Source: Kofleriaceae bacterium (GTDB lineage: Bacteria; Myxococcota_A; Polyangia; Haliangiales; Haliangiaceae). Taken from it: 64,000 bases of DNA. The stretch lies in the NCBI GenBank assembly GCA_018058095.1, contig JAGPCO010000006.1:1-64000 (forward strand), read 5' to 3'. The position numbers and the translations under genes were made by a program. Under the pieces are notes generated by a model. That model saw only the letters and a list, made by a program, of their open reading frames with translations, searched no databases and was not told the DNA's origin. How positions within the stretch are numbered: position 1 is the first letter of the stretch; each line of letters starts with the position of its first letter. Of the stretch, positions 46,117 to 56,393 are shown in pieces.

Positions 46117-46941
46117 GTGAACATCCTCGTCACAGGCGGGACGGGAGGCATCGGCCGCGAGCTGGTGCGGGCGCTGGCCGAGACCGGCGCCGACGTGATC
46201 GTCGGCGCGCGCGACCAGGCCCGGGCCGGCGCCGCGCTGGCCGGGCTGGGCGCCAAGGTGCGGGCGCGGGTGCGGGTGCAGCCGCTCGACCTGGCCAGCG
46301 TGGCCTCGGTGCGGGCGCTGGTGGCGTGGGCCGGGTCCGAGGTGCGGCAGCTCGATGCGCTCGTCAACGCCGCGGCGGTGTGGCCGCGCCAGCGCCGCAC
46401 CAGCGTCGACGGCTTCGACCTGACGTTCGCGGTCAACCACGTCGCCCACCACGCGCTCACCGTCGGCCTGTTGCCGGCCCTGCGTCGGGCCCGGGCCGGC
46501 CGCGTGGTCACGGTGTCGTCGGGCCTGCACGCCCGTGGCCGCCTGGCCTGGGACGACCTGATGCAGACCGCCGGCGGCTACAACGGCACCCGGGCCTACG
46601 AGCAGAGCAAGCTGGCCAACGTGATGTTCGCGCTGGCGCTGGCCCGCCGCGCCGGCCGCAGCATCACCAGCAACGCCATTCACCCCGGCGTGGTCCGGAC
46701 CGAGCTGACCCGGGACTACCCCGAGATCTTCCGCGACACGCCGGCGCGTTCGCTGTCGACCGCGCGCGCCGCCGCCGGCTGTATCGCCCGCCTCGTCCTC
46801 GACGCCAGCGTGGCCCGCACCACCGGCGCCTACTTCGATCGCGACCGCGCCGTCGCCCCGAGTAAACAGGCCAGCGTCGTCGCCGACCAGGACCGGCTGT
46901 GGCAGGTCACCGACGACCTGCTGGCGCGCGTCGGCACCTGA
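46117..46941 (+). CDS. Short-chain dehydrogenase/reductase
   Basis: 274 aa from a GTG at 46117, chosen because the nucleotide-binding motif begins seven residues on. Classical SDR: TGGTGGIGRE (cofactor loop), LDALVNAAAVW, VSSG with the catalytic Ser, and YEQSK with the Tyr-Lys pair. The later part (NAIHPGVVRTEL) resembles retinol-dehydrogenase-like SDRs. NADP preference is possible from the Arg in GARDQARAG. Substrate unknown. The convergent RND gene ends 4 nt downstream. Confidence 0.92.
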   Translation: MNILVTGGTGGIGRELVRALAETGADVIVGARDQARAGAALAGLGAKVRARVRVQPLDLASVASVRALVAWAGSEVRQLDALVNAAAVWPRQRRTSVDGFDLTFAVNHVAHHALTVGLLPALRRARAGRVVTVSSGLHARGRLAWDDLMQTAGGYNGTRAYEQSKLANVMFALALARRAGRSITSNAIHPGVVRTELTRDYPEIFRDTPARSLSTARAAAGCIARLVLDASVARTTGAYFDRDRAVAPSKQASVVADQDRLWQVTDDLLARVGT

Positions 46942-46945
46942 CGGG

Positions 46946-49900
46946 TCACGGCGCGGTCGGCCCCGGGCGCGGCCGGCCGAAGCGGGCGTACAGCGCCGGC
47001 ACCACCAGCATGTTGAGCGCGGTCGCCGACAGCAGGCCGCCGAGGATGACGATGCCCATCGGCGCCTGCAGCTCGTTGCCGGGCTCGGCCCCGGCCAGCA
47101 CCAGCGGCACCAGGGCCAGGCCGGCGCACAGCGCGGTCATCAGCACCGGCGCCAGCCGCTCCATCGAGCCGCGGGTGACGGCCTCGTCGAAGCCGGCGCC
47201 CTCGACCCGGCGCAGGTGCTCGTAGTGCGACACCATCATGATGCCGTTGCGGGTGGCGATGCCGAACAGGGTGATGAACCCGACCAGCGAGGCGATGCTG
47301 AGCACGCCGTCGGCCAGGTACACCGCGACCACGCCGCCGATCAGCGCCAGCGGCAGGTTGATCATGATGAGCAGCGCGTTGCCCAGGGCCCGGAACGACA
47401 GCAGCAGCAGCCCGAAGATGCCGGCGACCACGGCGGCGCCGAGCAGGAGCAGGGTCCGGCTGGCCGCGCGTTCGCTCTCGAACTGGCCGCCGTAGGCGAC
47501 GTGGTAGCCGGCCGGCATCGGCACGTCGCGCTCGATCCGGGTCCGGATGTCCCTGACGATGCTGCCAAGGTCACGGCCGCTGGTGTTGGCCGACACCACG
47601 ATGCGGCGCTGCACGTTCTCGCGCATGATGAGGTTGGGGCCGATGTCGTCGCGGATCTGCGCCAGCATGCGCAGCGGGACCCGGGCCCCGACCGGCGTGT
47701 CGATGACCGTGTTGCGGATGGCCTCGACGTCGGCGCGCTGGTCGGCCTGGTAGCGCACCACCAGGTCGTGGCTGCGCTGGCCATCGAGGACCCGGGTCAC
47801 CTTGGTGCCGGCGTACGCGGTCTCGATCAGCTCGGCCAGCTCGCCGGTGCGCAGGCCGTAGCGGGCGATGGCGACGCGGTCGAACATGACGGCCAGCTGC
47901 GGCACGTCGACCTGCTGCTCGATGGCCAGGTCGACCACACCCTCGACCCGGCGCATGGCTGCCTCGGTCCGCTGCGCCAGCGCCCGCAGCGTGGCCAGGT
48001 CGTCGCCGAACAGCTTGATGGCGATGCTGGCCCGGGTGCCCGACAGCATGTGGTCGATGCGGTGGGCGATGGGCCCGCCGATGGTGGTGGCCACGCCCGG
48101 CACCGTCGACAGCTGCTGGCGCAGGGCGTCGAGGAAGGCGGCGCGGGAGCGCTTGCCCGGGCGCAGCCGCACGTCGATCTCGGCGGCGTACACGTCCTGC
48201 GCGTGTTCGTCGAGCTCGGCCCGCCCGGTCCGGCGCGCGGTCGACACCACCTCGGGGAACGCGAGCAGGATCTGCTCGACCCGGCGCCCCAGCTTGTCCG
48301 ACTCCGCCAGCGACGTGCCGGGCAGGGTCACCGCGCCGATGGTGAGCGCACCCTCGTTGAACTCGGGCAGGAACGTGCGGCCCAGCCGTGGCACCAGCAC
48401 CACCGTACCGGCCAGGGCGACGGCGACCGCCAGCACGACCGCGCCGGGTCGGCGCACGGCCAGGGCCAGGGCCGGGCGATAGGCCCGCTTGAGCAGGCGC
48501 AGCACCAGCGGATCGGCGTGGCTGGCCGGCGCCGCGGGCGGCAGGAGGTAGGCGCACAGCGCCGGCGTCAGGGTCAGCGCCACCACCAGCGAGGCGAAGA
48601 TCGCGACCAGGTAGGCCACGCCGAGCGGCCGCAGCAGCCGGCCCTCGACCCCGGTCAGGAAGAACAGCGGGATGAACACCAGCATGACGATCAGCGTCGC
48701 GAACACGATCGAGCCGCGCACCTCGCGCGAGGCGTCGAAGATGACGTCGTCGTCGGCCCGGCGCGCCGCCGTGCCGAGGCCGGCGTTCTCGCGCAGGCGC
48801 CGGACCACGTTCTCGACGTCGATGATGGCGTCGTCGACCAGCGCGCCGATGGCGATGGTCAGACCGCCGAGCGACATCGTGTTGATGGTGATGCCGAGCG
48901 CGTCCATCGCCAGCAGCGCCACCACCAGGGCCAGCGGCAGGGTCGCCAGCGAGATGAGGGTGGCGCGCACGTTCCACAGGAACAGCAGCAGCACCACGGC
49001 CACCAGGATCGCGCCGTCGCGTAGCGCGGTCGACACGTTGCGCACCGCGGTGTCGATGAAGTCGGCCTGGCGCACCTTGTCGCGCTCGATCACCATGCCG
49101 TCGGGCAGGCCGCGCTGGATCGCGGTCAGCTCGGCGTCGACCCGGGCGGTCAGCTCGAGCGTGTTGGCGGTCGGCTGCTTCTGGATGCCGAGGATCACCG
49201 CCGGGCGGGCGTTGGACGAACCCTCGCCGCGCTTGACCGCGGCGCCGAGGTCGACGTCGCCGACCTGCCCGACCAGGATGGGCACGCCGTCGCGCACCGC
49301 CACCACCACCTGGGCGATGTCGTCGACCGAGGTGATCCGGCCGACGCCGCGGATGAGCTGCTCCTGGCCGCCGCGCGTGAAGAAGCCGCCGGTCGAGTTG
49401 CCGTTCGACCCGCGCAGCGCCTCGGCCACCTGCTCGAGGGTGACGTCGAAGGCGCGCAGGCGATCGGGGTTGACGTCGACCTGGTACTGCCGGACCTCAC
49501 CGCCGATCGGGACCACCTGGGCCACGCCCGGGATGGCGAGCAGGCGGCGCCGCACCGTCCAGTCGGCGACGTCGCGGACGTCGCGCGGCTCGTGCACGTC
49601 GCTGCGGACGGCGACGAACAGGATCTCGCCCATGATCGACGAGATGGGCGCCAGCGACGGTGGGGTCAGGTCGGGCGGGAGCTGACCGGCGATGGTCTGC
49701 AGCTTCTCGGTGACGATCTGCCGGGCCACGTACTTGTCGGTGCCCCACGCGAACTCGACCCAGACGATGGAGATGCCGATGGCCGAGGCCGAGCGAACCC
49801 GGCGCACCCCGGTCGCGCCGTTGACGGCGGTCTCGATCGGGAAGGTGACCAGCGGCTCGACCTCCTGGGGGGCCAGGCCGTGTGCCTCGGTGACGATGGT

Positions 49901-50101
49901 GACGGTCGGCGCGGTCAGGTCGGGGAACACGTCGACCGGCATGCGCAGGCTGGCGACCACGCCGTAGACGAGCACCGCGACCGAGGCCAGCACGACGATG
50001 AGGCGGTGCGTGATCGACCAGCGGATGAGGCGGTCCATGGCGCCGAGCGCGGCTGGCGCCGGCGCGGGCGCGGAGGTTGGCCCAGGTGGAGTGTGGTCCA
50101 T
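46946..50101 (-). CDS. HME-type RND efflux permease (CzcA/CusA family)
   Basis: About 1051 aa. Proton-driven inner-membrane pump of a tripartite efflux complex, of the heavy-metal type. The ATG at 50101 is chosen because GAGGA lies just before it; 50119 is the alternative. RND topology is clear: an N-terminal helix (WSITHRLIVVLASVAVLVYG), porter domains and clustered helices at residues about 340-530 and 870-1040. The TM4 motif LTIAIGALVDDAIIDVEN has the acidic pair of the HME group. Repeated motifs NGATGVRRVRSAS and FDRVAIARYGL support this. Typical CusA methionine clusters are not evident, so the metal (or another substrate) is uncertain. Adaptor and outer-membrane genes lie upstream in the same operon. 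Confidence 0.94.
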   Translation of the reverse strand: MDHTPPGPTSAPAPAPAALGAMDRLIRWSITHRLIVVLASVAVLVYGVVASLRMPVDVFPDLTAPTVTIVTEAHGLAPQEVEPLVTFPIETAVNGATGVRRVRSASAIGISIVWVEFAWGTDKYVARQIVTEKLQTIAGQLPPDLTPPSLAPISSIMGEILFVAVRSDVHEPRDVRDVADWTVRRRLLAIPGVAQVVPIGGEVRQYQVDVNPDRLRAFDVTLEQVAEALRGSNGNSTGGFFTRGGQEQLIRGVGRITSVDDIAQVVVAVRDGVPILVGQVGDVDLGAAVKRGEGSSNARPAVILGIQKQPTANTLELTARVDAELTAIQRGLPDGMVIERDKVRQADFIDTAVRNVSTALRDGAILVAVVLLLFLWNVRATLISLATLPLALVVALLAMDALGITINTMSLGGLTIAIGALVDDAIIDVENVVRRLRENAGLGTAARRADDDVIFDASREVRGSIVFATLIVMLVFIPLFFLTGVEGRLLRPLGVAYLVAIFASLVVALTLTPALCAYLLPPAAPASHADPLVLRLLKRAYRPALALAVRRPGAVVLAVAVALAGTVVLVPRLGRTFLPEFNEGALTIGAVTLPGTSLAESDKLGRRVEQILLAFPEVVSTARRTGRAELDEHAQDVYAAEIDVRLRPGKRSRAAFLDALRQQLSTVPGVATTIGGPIAHRIDHMLSGTRASIAIKLFGDDLATLRALAQRTEAAMRRVEGVVDLAIEQQVDVPQLAVMFDRVAIARYGLRTGELAELIETAYAGTKVTRVLDGQRSHDLVVRYQADQRADVEAIRNTVIDTPVGARVPLRMLAQIRDDIGPNLIMRENVQRRIVVSANTSGRDLGSIVRDIRTRIERDVPMPAGYHVAYGGQFESERAASRTLLLLGAAVVAGIFGLLLLSFRALGNALLIMINLPLALIGGVVAVYLADGVLSIASLVGFITLFGIATRNGIMMVSHYEHLRRVEGAGFDEAVTRGSMERLAPVLMTALCAGLALVPLVLAGAEPGNELQAPMGIVILGGLLSATALNMLVVPALYARFGRPRPGPTAP

Positions 50102-50108
50102 GGGGTCC

Positions 50109-51682
<1,574 letters not shown>

Positions 51683-51686
<4 letters not shown>

Positions 51687-52951
51687 GGACGTCTCCCCAG
51701 CGTGGTCCACAGGTCGAGCTCGGCCAGCCCGGCGTCGCGCCGCAGCGCGAGCTCGCGCAGGCGGGTGTCGCGAGAGATGGCGAAGGCGTCGAGCAAGGCG
51801 ACCAGATCGTCCCCGCCGGCACCATCGCGGTAGGCAGCCTCGGCCGATCGGCGCAGCTGATCGAGCCGGGCCACCTGGTCGCGGCCGATGGTGTCGACGC
51901 GCGCCAGCAGCTGGCGCAGCGCCAGGTGGCGGGCGCGCAGCTCGAGCGGAACCCGGCGCGCCAGCGTCGCCTGGTCGGCCTCTGCCGCCTGGCGCAGCGC
52001 GCGGGCGCGGGCGGCCTCGGCCCGGCCGCGGTCGAACACCGGCAACGACAGCGCCAGGCCGGCGACGTAGCCCAGCGCGAGGTCGGCGTCGGCGGCCTGC
52101 TGGGTCATGATCCCGGCTGCGAGCGAGAGGTCTGGGACCCAGGCCCGGTCGGCGGCGCGGGCCAGGGCCCTGGCGCTGTCGCGACGGGCCGCGACGGCGC
52201 GGGTCTCGGCGCGATCGGTCAACGCCGACGTCAGCAGCTGCTCGAGCGGAGGTGGTGGCGCGGGCACCACGACCGCGGCGTCGGCGTCGACCCCGGTGTC
52301 GGCGCCGACGAGCGTTCCCAGCTCGAGGCGGGTGGCGGCGAGCTCGCCCTCGGCCTCGGCCAGGTGGTCGTCGTAGCTGGCCAGCTCGAGCTGGACGCGC
52401 TGCAGGTCGTAGCCTGCGGCCGCGCCGGCGGCGCTGCGCCGGGCCACGATCTCGACGGCGCCAGCCAGCGCGGCGCGTTCGGTGCGCAGCAGGTCGACCC
52501 GGGCCCGCGCGTAGGCGGCGAGACGGAACACCCGCAGCGCCTGCATCTGCAGCACGAACCCGGACGCGTCCTCGTCGGCGCTCACCGCACGGGCCTCGGC
52601 GCGGGCCGCCTCGACGCGCGCGCCGCGCCGGCCCGACAGCTCGAGCGGCACGGTCGCTCGCAGGTAGTTGCTGGTGCCGCCGCCGGCGCCGAAGGCCTGC
52701 TCGCGATCGAGCGCCAGCCCGGGGTTGGGGCGGACGGCGGCGGCGCCAATCTCGGCTCGGGCCAGCGTGGTGCGGGCGGCGAGCTGGGCCCGGCGTGGGT
52801 CGGACGCCAGGCGGGCCAGGAACTCGGCCTCGGTGATCATCGGCGGGACGGTCGGCGCTGCGGTCAGGTCCGCACCCTGGCCTCGCGCCGGCGCGGCGAG
52901 CAGCAGCGACGGAACCGAGACAACTATCAATGGTAGTAGCAGGGCGCGCAT
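51683..52951 (-). CDS. TolC-type outer-membrane channel (CzcC/CusC-like)
   Basis: 422 aa. Sec signal peptide ([19 protein letters not shown], cut near ARGQ). Two repeats of long amphipathic helices ([40 protein letters not shown]) with beta segments typical of the TolC family; [30 protein letters not shown] and [23 protein letters not shown] carry the SAGxxx-like turn. First gene of the structural tripartite set. A 19-bp dyad overlaps codons 5-11. The M56 protease gene ends 28 nt upstream. Confidence 0.92.
52921..52939. promoter_or_regulatory. Candidate BlaI-type dyad, site A
   Basis: CAACTATCAATGGTAGTAG: arms related by dyad symmetry (CxACTAyCA / TGrTAGTxG) around a central base. It lies within the first codons of the TolC-type gene and shares CWACKATC and TAGTAG with site B at 54337-54355. 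BlaI-family operators typically contain ACTAC/GTAGT half-sites. Its position inside a coding region weakens the case. Confidence 0.4.
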
Positions 52952-52979
52952 GACGTGACGGTCCTCCTGGCGGGGGCGA

Positions 52980-53927
52980 CTACCCGAGCAGCGACTCGAG
53001 GGCGTGGTGGAGCGGGCCAGCGAAGGAGATGGTCAGGCCCACCACCACCAGCCCGGCCAGGCCGACCTGGCGAGCCAGCCGGCGGGCGCTGGCGACGCCG
53101 GTCGGCGCCTCGTCGAGCATCGCGTGGACTCGCTCGGCCAGCAGCGGCGGCGGCGGCGCGAAGGCTGCGATCATGCCCACCGGCACGGGTCCTCGCTGGG
53201 CCCGCGCCATGCGCACCAGGGCGCGGGCGACCGCGTCGGCGCTGGTGGCGGCCGCCGCGTCGACGTCACGAAGGCGCTCCGTCGCCGCGTCCCAGCGGGC
53301 CCGCAGCGAACCGGCCAGGCCGGGCGCGGCCAGCAGCAGCGCCAGCTCGAGGCGCAGGCGCCGGCCGAGGTCGCGCTCGGTGACGTGGCCACGCTCGTGC
53401 GCCAGCATCGCCGCCCACTCGTCGTCGGCCAGGGCCGCACGGGCCGCGGTCGAGGCGTACACCGCCGGGTGGCGCAGGCCAGCGACGAAGCAGAACACGC
53501 GCGGGCTCTCGACCAGGTGCACGCCGGAGGCCGGCAGCGCGGCGCGCAGCCGGGCCACCGCATGCCAGCCGCGCAGCAGGGTCGTCATCAGCGCCGCGCC
53601 CCGGGTCAGGACCAGCACGCCGGCGCCGAGCAACAAGGCGAGGGCCCACGGCCGCTCGGCCCAGGCCAGGCCGTGGCGCAGGCACAGGTGGGCGTGGTCG
53701 CCATGGTTGTCGCAGTGGTCGAGGCCGACCAGCGACTCGATCAGCAGCACCAGGACCACGGCCCCGGCGAGGATCACCGGCACCACGGCGGCCAGTTCGA
53801 CCAGGCGGCGCTCCGTCGCTGGCCCGCGCCGGCGCAGGCGCGGCGCCAGCGCGGCCAGCGCCGCCGAGGTGACGCCGGCGACGAGCACGAACACCACGGC
53901 GAAGCCGACCAGGCTGACCGCGCTCAC
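52980..53927 (-). CDS. M56 (BlaR1-like) membrane metalloprotease with His/Cys-rich loop
   Basis: 315 aa from a GTG sharing GTGA with the repressor stop. M56 proteins are zinc metalloproteases in the membrane that cleave BlaI-type repressors. Three N-terminal spans are visible (about residues 3-27, 45-68 and 90-110), the zinc motif HERGH (His 177, Glu 178, His 181) lies in a cytoplasmic domain, and one span is near the end. There is no penicillin-binding sensor domain as in BlaR1. Instead the loop at residues 70-85 (DHCDNHGDHAHLCLRH) has six His and two Cys, a likely metal site on the outer face. Gene order with BlaI and the RND set suggests it senses metal and relieves repression. Confidence 0.9.
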   Translation of the reverse strand: MSAVSLVGFAVVFVLVAGVTSAALAALAPRLRRRGPATERRLVELAAVVPVILAGAVVLVLLIESLVGLDHCDNHGDHAHLCLRHGLAWAERPWALALLLGAGVLVLTRGAALMTTLLRGWHAVARLRAALPASGVHLVESPRVFCFVAGLRHPAVYASTAARAALADDEWAAMLAHERGHVTERDLGRRLRLELALLLAAPGLAGSLRARWDAATERLRDVDAAAATSADAVARALVRMARAQRGPVPVGMIAAFAPPPPLLAERVHAMLDEAPTGVASARRLARQVGLAGLVVVGLTISFAGPLHHALESLLG

Positions 53928-54313
53928 CGCCGCCTCCGCCGCGCCGCGATCAGCTCCTCGAGCTGGCGCAGGTGGGCCTCGCTCAGATCGGCGGCGACGT
54001 CGACGAACGCCGCCAGCACCGGGCCCGAGCCACGCTCGAGCAGCGGCCCCAGCGCGGCCTCGACCACCCGCCGCTGGTACTCGGCGCGATCGAGCGCCGG
54101 CCGGTACACGAACGCCAGCCCGGCCTTGGTCCGGGCGAGTAGCCCCTTCTTGAACAGCCGATCGAGCGTGGTCATCACCGTCGTGTAGGCCAGCCCGCCT
54201 CCGATCCGCCGCTGCACCTGCCTCACCGCCAGCGGCCCGACATCCCACAGCAGCTCCATCACCCGCTGTTCGAGCTCACCCAGCACGCGGGCGGCATCGT
54301 CGAACGTACGCAT
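53924..54313 (-). CDS. BlaI/MecI/CopY family transcriptional repressor
   Basis: 129 aa. The ATG at 54313 is favoured: TACCCA lies 7 nt upstream, and 129 aa is normal for the family, whereas 54370 would add an atypical 19-residue leader. Winged helix: LGELEQRVMELLWDVGPLAVRQVQRRIGGGLAYTTVMTTLDRLFKKGLLARTK (in sections), with AYTTVMTTLDRL as the recognition helix. C-terminal helices mediate dimerisation. Probably represses itself, the coupled protease and the efflux genes; a 19-bp dyad lies over its promoter. First gene of the regulatory pair. Confidence 0.93.
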   Translation of the reverse strand: MRTFDDAARVLGELEQRVMELLWDVGPLAVRQVQRRIGGGLAYTTVMTTLDRLFKKGLLARTKAGLAFVYRPALDRAEYQRRVVEAALGPLLERGSGPVLAAFVDVAADLSEAHLRQLEELIAARRRRR

Positions 54314-54320
54314 CTGATCA

Positions 54321-54326
54321 TGGGTA
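54321..54326 (-). promoter_or_regulatory. Candidate -10 box TACCCA for the BlaI gene
   Basis: TACCCA on the minus strand ends 7 nt before the ATG at 54313. Site B lies just upstream, covering the expected -35 region. Confidence 0.4.
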
Positions 54327-54336
54327 CACCACTGGC

Positions 54337-54355
54337 CTACGATCGGCAATAGTAG
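54337..54355. promoter_or_regulatory. Candidate BlaI-type dyad, site B
   Basis: CTACGATCGGCAATAGTAG: arms CTACxATxG / CxATxGTAG. It lies in the divergent region between the repressor and the EamA gene, 23 nt from the repressor ATG and about 30 nt from the EamA ATG, so it could control both directions. It shares 12 of 19 positions with site A. Confidence 0.5.
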
Positions 54356-54384
54356 GATGGGCCGCCGCATGGCAGGATGGCGCC

Positions 54385-55431
54385 ATGAGCGCGTCGTCGT
54401 CGCTCCGCGCCGGCGTGGTGCTCGCTGCGATCGCCGCCGTGGCGTTCGGCCTCACCACGCCGATCGTGGCCTGGGCCGGCCAGGGCCTGGGCCCGCTGGC
54501 GACCGCGTCCTTGCTCTACCTCGGCGCAGCGGTCGCTGCTGCCGTCTTGCGGATCGTTCGCGGCCACGCCGAGGCGCCCTTGCGTCGGGCCGACCTCGGC
54601 CGGGTCGTTGCGGTCGCGCTCGTCGGTGGCGCGCTGGCTCCGACTTTGCTGGCGTGGGGGTTGCAGCGGGCCGGCGCCACCGTCGGGTCCCTGCTGCTCA
54701 ACCTCGAGGCGGTGTTCACGGTGCTGCTGGCCTGGGTGTGGTTCCGAGAGCCAATCGGCCCGCGTGTGGCCCTGGCGCTGCTGGCCATGCTCGGTGGCGG
54801 CGCCGCGCTCACCGCCGAAGCGTGGGGCGCGACGCGATGGGGCCTGGCCGGAATCCTCGCCGTCGCCGGCGCGACCGCGGCGTGGGCCGTCGACAACACC
54901 CTGACCCGGCCGCTGGCCGAGCGCGATCCGCTCGAGGTGGTGGCGAGCAAGGGCGGGCTCGGCGCGCTCGTCACCGCGATCACCGCCGTGCTCGCCGGGG
55001 AGGCCTGGCCGAGCCCGACCGCGGCCACCGTCCTGCTGCTGTGTGGCGCCACCGGCTATGGCCTCAGCCTGCGTCTGTACCTGCTGGCACAGCGGCGCAT
55101 CGGCGCCGGGCGGACCGGCTCGGTGTTCGCGCTGGCGCCGTTCATTGGCGCCGCCGTGGCCACCGCCCTGGGCAACCGCACCGGCGGAGAGTGGACCGCG
55201 GTGGCGGCGGTGCTCTTCGCGCTCGGTGTGTACCTCCACCTGACCGAGCGGCACGCGCACCCGCACCAGCACCCCGCCCTCGCACACGATCACCTCCACC
55301 GGCACCTCGATCCCCACCACGCGCACACGCATGACCCACCGTTCGTCGGGGAACACGCCCATCCGCATCAGCACGATGCGCTGGCGCACGATCACGAACA
55401 CGCGCCGGATGTCCACCACGACCACCATTGA
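54385..55431 (+). CDS. EamA/DMT permease with a His-rich cytoplasmic tail
   Basis: 348 aa. Ten hydrophobic segments in two EamA repeats (VVLAAIAAVAFGLTTPIV, GATVGSLLLNLEAVFTVLLAW, GLAGILAVAGATAAWAVDNT, LSLRLYLLAQRRIGAGRTGS) to about residue 285. EamA proteins export metabolites or drugs. The last 60 residues are exceptional: repeated HAHPHQH and AHDHEH blocks, 23 histidines in all, like the metal-binding loops of CDF and ZIP transporters. Being divergent from the BlaI/M56/RND set and near site B, it may be part of a metal response. Metal transport is inference; the tail could be a buffer or sensor. Confidence 0.88.
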   Translation: MSASSSLRAGVVLAAIAAVAFGLTTPIVAWAGQGLGPLATASLLYLGAAVAAAVLRIVRGHAEAPLRRADLGRVVAVALVGGALAPTLLAWGLQRAGATVGSLLLNLEAVFTVLLAWVWFREPIGPRVALALLAMLGGGAALTAEAWGATRWGLAGILAVAGATAAWAVDNTLTRPLAERDPLEVVASKGGLGALVTAITAVLAGEAWPSPTAATVLLLCGATGYGLSLRLYLLAQRRIGAGRTGSVFALAPFIGAAVATALGNRTGGEWTAVAAVLFALGVYLHLTERHAHPHQHPALAHDHLHRHLDPHHAHTHDPPFVGEHAHPHQHDALAHDHEHAPDVHHDHH

Positions 55432-55492
55432 CCTCTGAAGCCCCCGAAGCGCGGCCGGACCGGCCTTGTGTGTTTCGCCGCGGTCCCGGATC

Positions 55493-56233
55493 ATGCGGCG
55501 CATGAATCGACGAGAAGTCCTCGGCGCGGTGACAGGCGCCGCGCTGGTCACGACGACGATCGGCCACGCCGCGCCGCGCAAGGCCACGCCTCCGCCCCCG
55601 CTGCGGCCGGTCGCGCCAGGCAGCAACGCGCTCGCCCCGCTGCGGTTCGACCCGGCCAAGCTGCCTGGGCTGTCCGAGCGCCTGCTGGTGTCGCACCACC
55701 ACAACAACTACGGCGGCGCGATCAAGAACCTCAACGCGGTCGAGCTCGAGCTCGCCAAGGTCACCGGCACGACGCCCGGCTTCCAGGTGGCGGCGCTGCG
55801 TGAGCGCGAGCTGACCTTCGCCAACTCGGTCTTCCTGCACGAGGCGTATTTCGACAACCTGGGCGACAACCTGGGCGGCCGCGGCCGAGCCGAGGGCGTG
55901 TTCGCCCGGGCGCTGGTCCAGCAGTTCGGATCGGCCGCTCGCTGGGAGGAGCTGGTCCGGGCGACGGCGATGTCGCTCGGCGGCGGCTCCGGCTGGGTCG
56001 TGGTCGCGGTCTCGGCCCGGACTCACGATCTGCGCATCGTCGGGTCGGGCGGGCACGCCCCCGCGCTCGCGGCCGGCGCGCCGGTGCTCGTGCTCGACAT
56101 GTTCGAGCACGCCTACGCGCTCGATCACGGCAGCGCCCACGCCCGCTACGTCGACGCCTTCTTCGCGAACCTCGACTGGTCTGCGCTCGACCGCCGCTTC
56201 GCGCGCGCGCGGGCCGCGACGACTACTGGATGA
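55493..56233 (+). CDS. Exported Fe/Mn superoxide dismutase
   Basis: About 246 aa; 55502 is an alternative start. A twin-arginine-like leader (NRREVLGAVTGAALV) suggests export, unusual for Fe/Mn SODs. The mature domain has the family order: the first metal His in LVSHHHNNYGGAIKNLN, the second in VFLHEAYFDNL, and the Asp/His pair in DMFEHAYALDHG. Conserved strands include GSGWVVVAV and LRIVGSGGH. The usual Trp in the DxWEHAYY motif is Phe here. Metal preference cannot be read. In the context of nitric oxide genes it may limit peroxynitrite formation in the periplasm. Confidence 0.88.
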   Translation: MRRMNRREVLGAVTGAALVTTTIGHAAPRKATPPPPLRPVAPGSNALAPLRFDPAKLPGLSERLLVSHHHNNYGGAIKNLNAVELELAKVTGTTPGFQVAALRERELTFANSVFLHEAYFDNLGDNLGGRGRAEGVFARALVQQFGSAARWEELVRATAMSLGGGSGWVVVAVSARTHDLRIVGSGGHAPALAAGAPVLVLDMFEHAYALDHGSAHARYVDAFFANLDWSALDRRFARARAATTTG

Positions 56234-56280
56234 TCGAAAGGGGGCGGCCCTCGACGGCTCAGGCCGGACCGTCCCCGCTG

Positions 56281-56305
56281 GCAGGATGCTGAAGAAGCAT
56301 CCTGC
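56281..56305. terminator. Perfect hairpin between the SOD and ytfE genes
   Basis: GCAGGATGCT and AGCATCCTGC around a short GAAGA loop, 47 nt after the SOD stop. It can terminate from either side but has no U-run. Its outer bases resemble the ends of the dispersed repeat nearby (GCAGGnTGCTGAA). Confidence 0.5.
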
Positions 56306-56340
56306 TAGACATTTCTGATCTCGCAGCTTGCTGAAAACAC

Positions 56341-56393
56341 GGAGCCCGTCCCGTCGGCTGGAGCCGCCGGCACGGGTTTCAGCAGCCTGCTAG
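56341..56393 (-). repeat. Dispersed structured repeat, copy 2
   Basis: Minus-strand copy of the element at 1571-1625: same CTAGCAGGCTGCTGAAA start, same stem arms, different tetraloop. It provides the TAG stop of the ytfE gene in the same phase as in copy 1. A mirrored end (GCAGCTTGCTGAAAA, 56323-56337, plus strand) makes the region inverted-repeat bounded, and CCTGCTAG occurs as a direct repeat at 56301-56308 and 56386-56393. Confidence 0.8.

Noticed and set aside
54314-54370. Longer start for the BlaI-like repressor at 54370
   Set aside because: Adds 19 atypical residues, overlaps the candidate operator and lacks a promoter box; 54313 has one at 7 nt.
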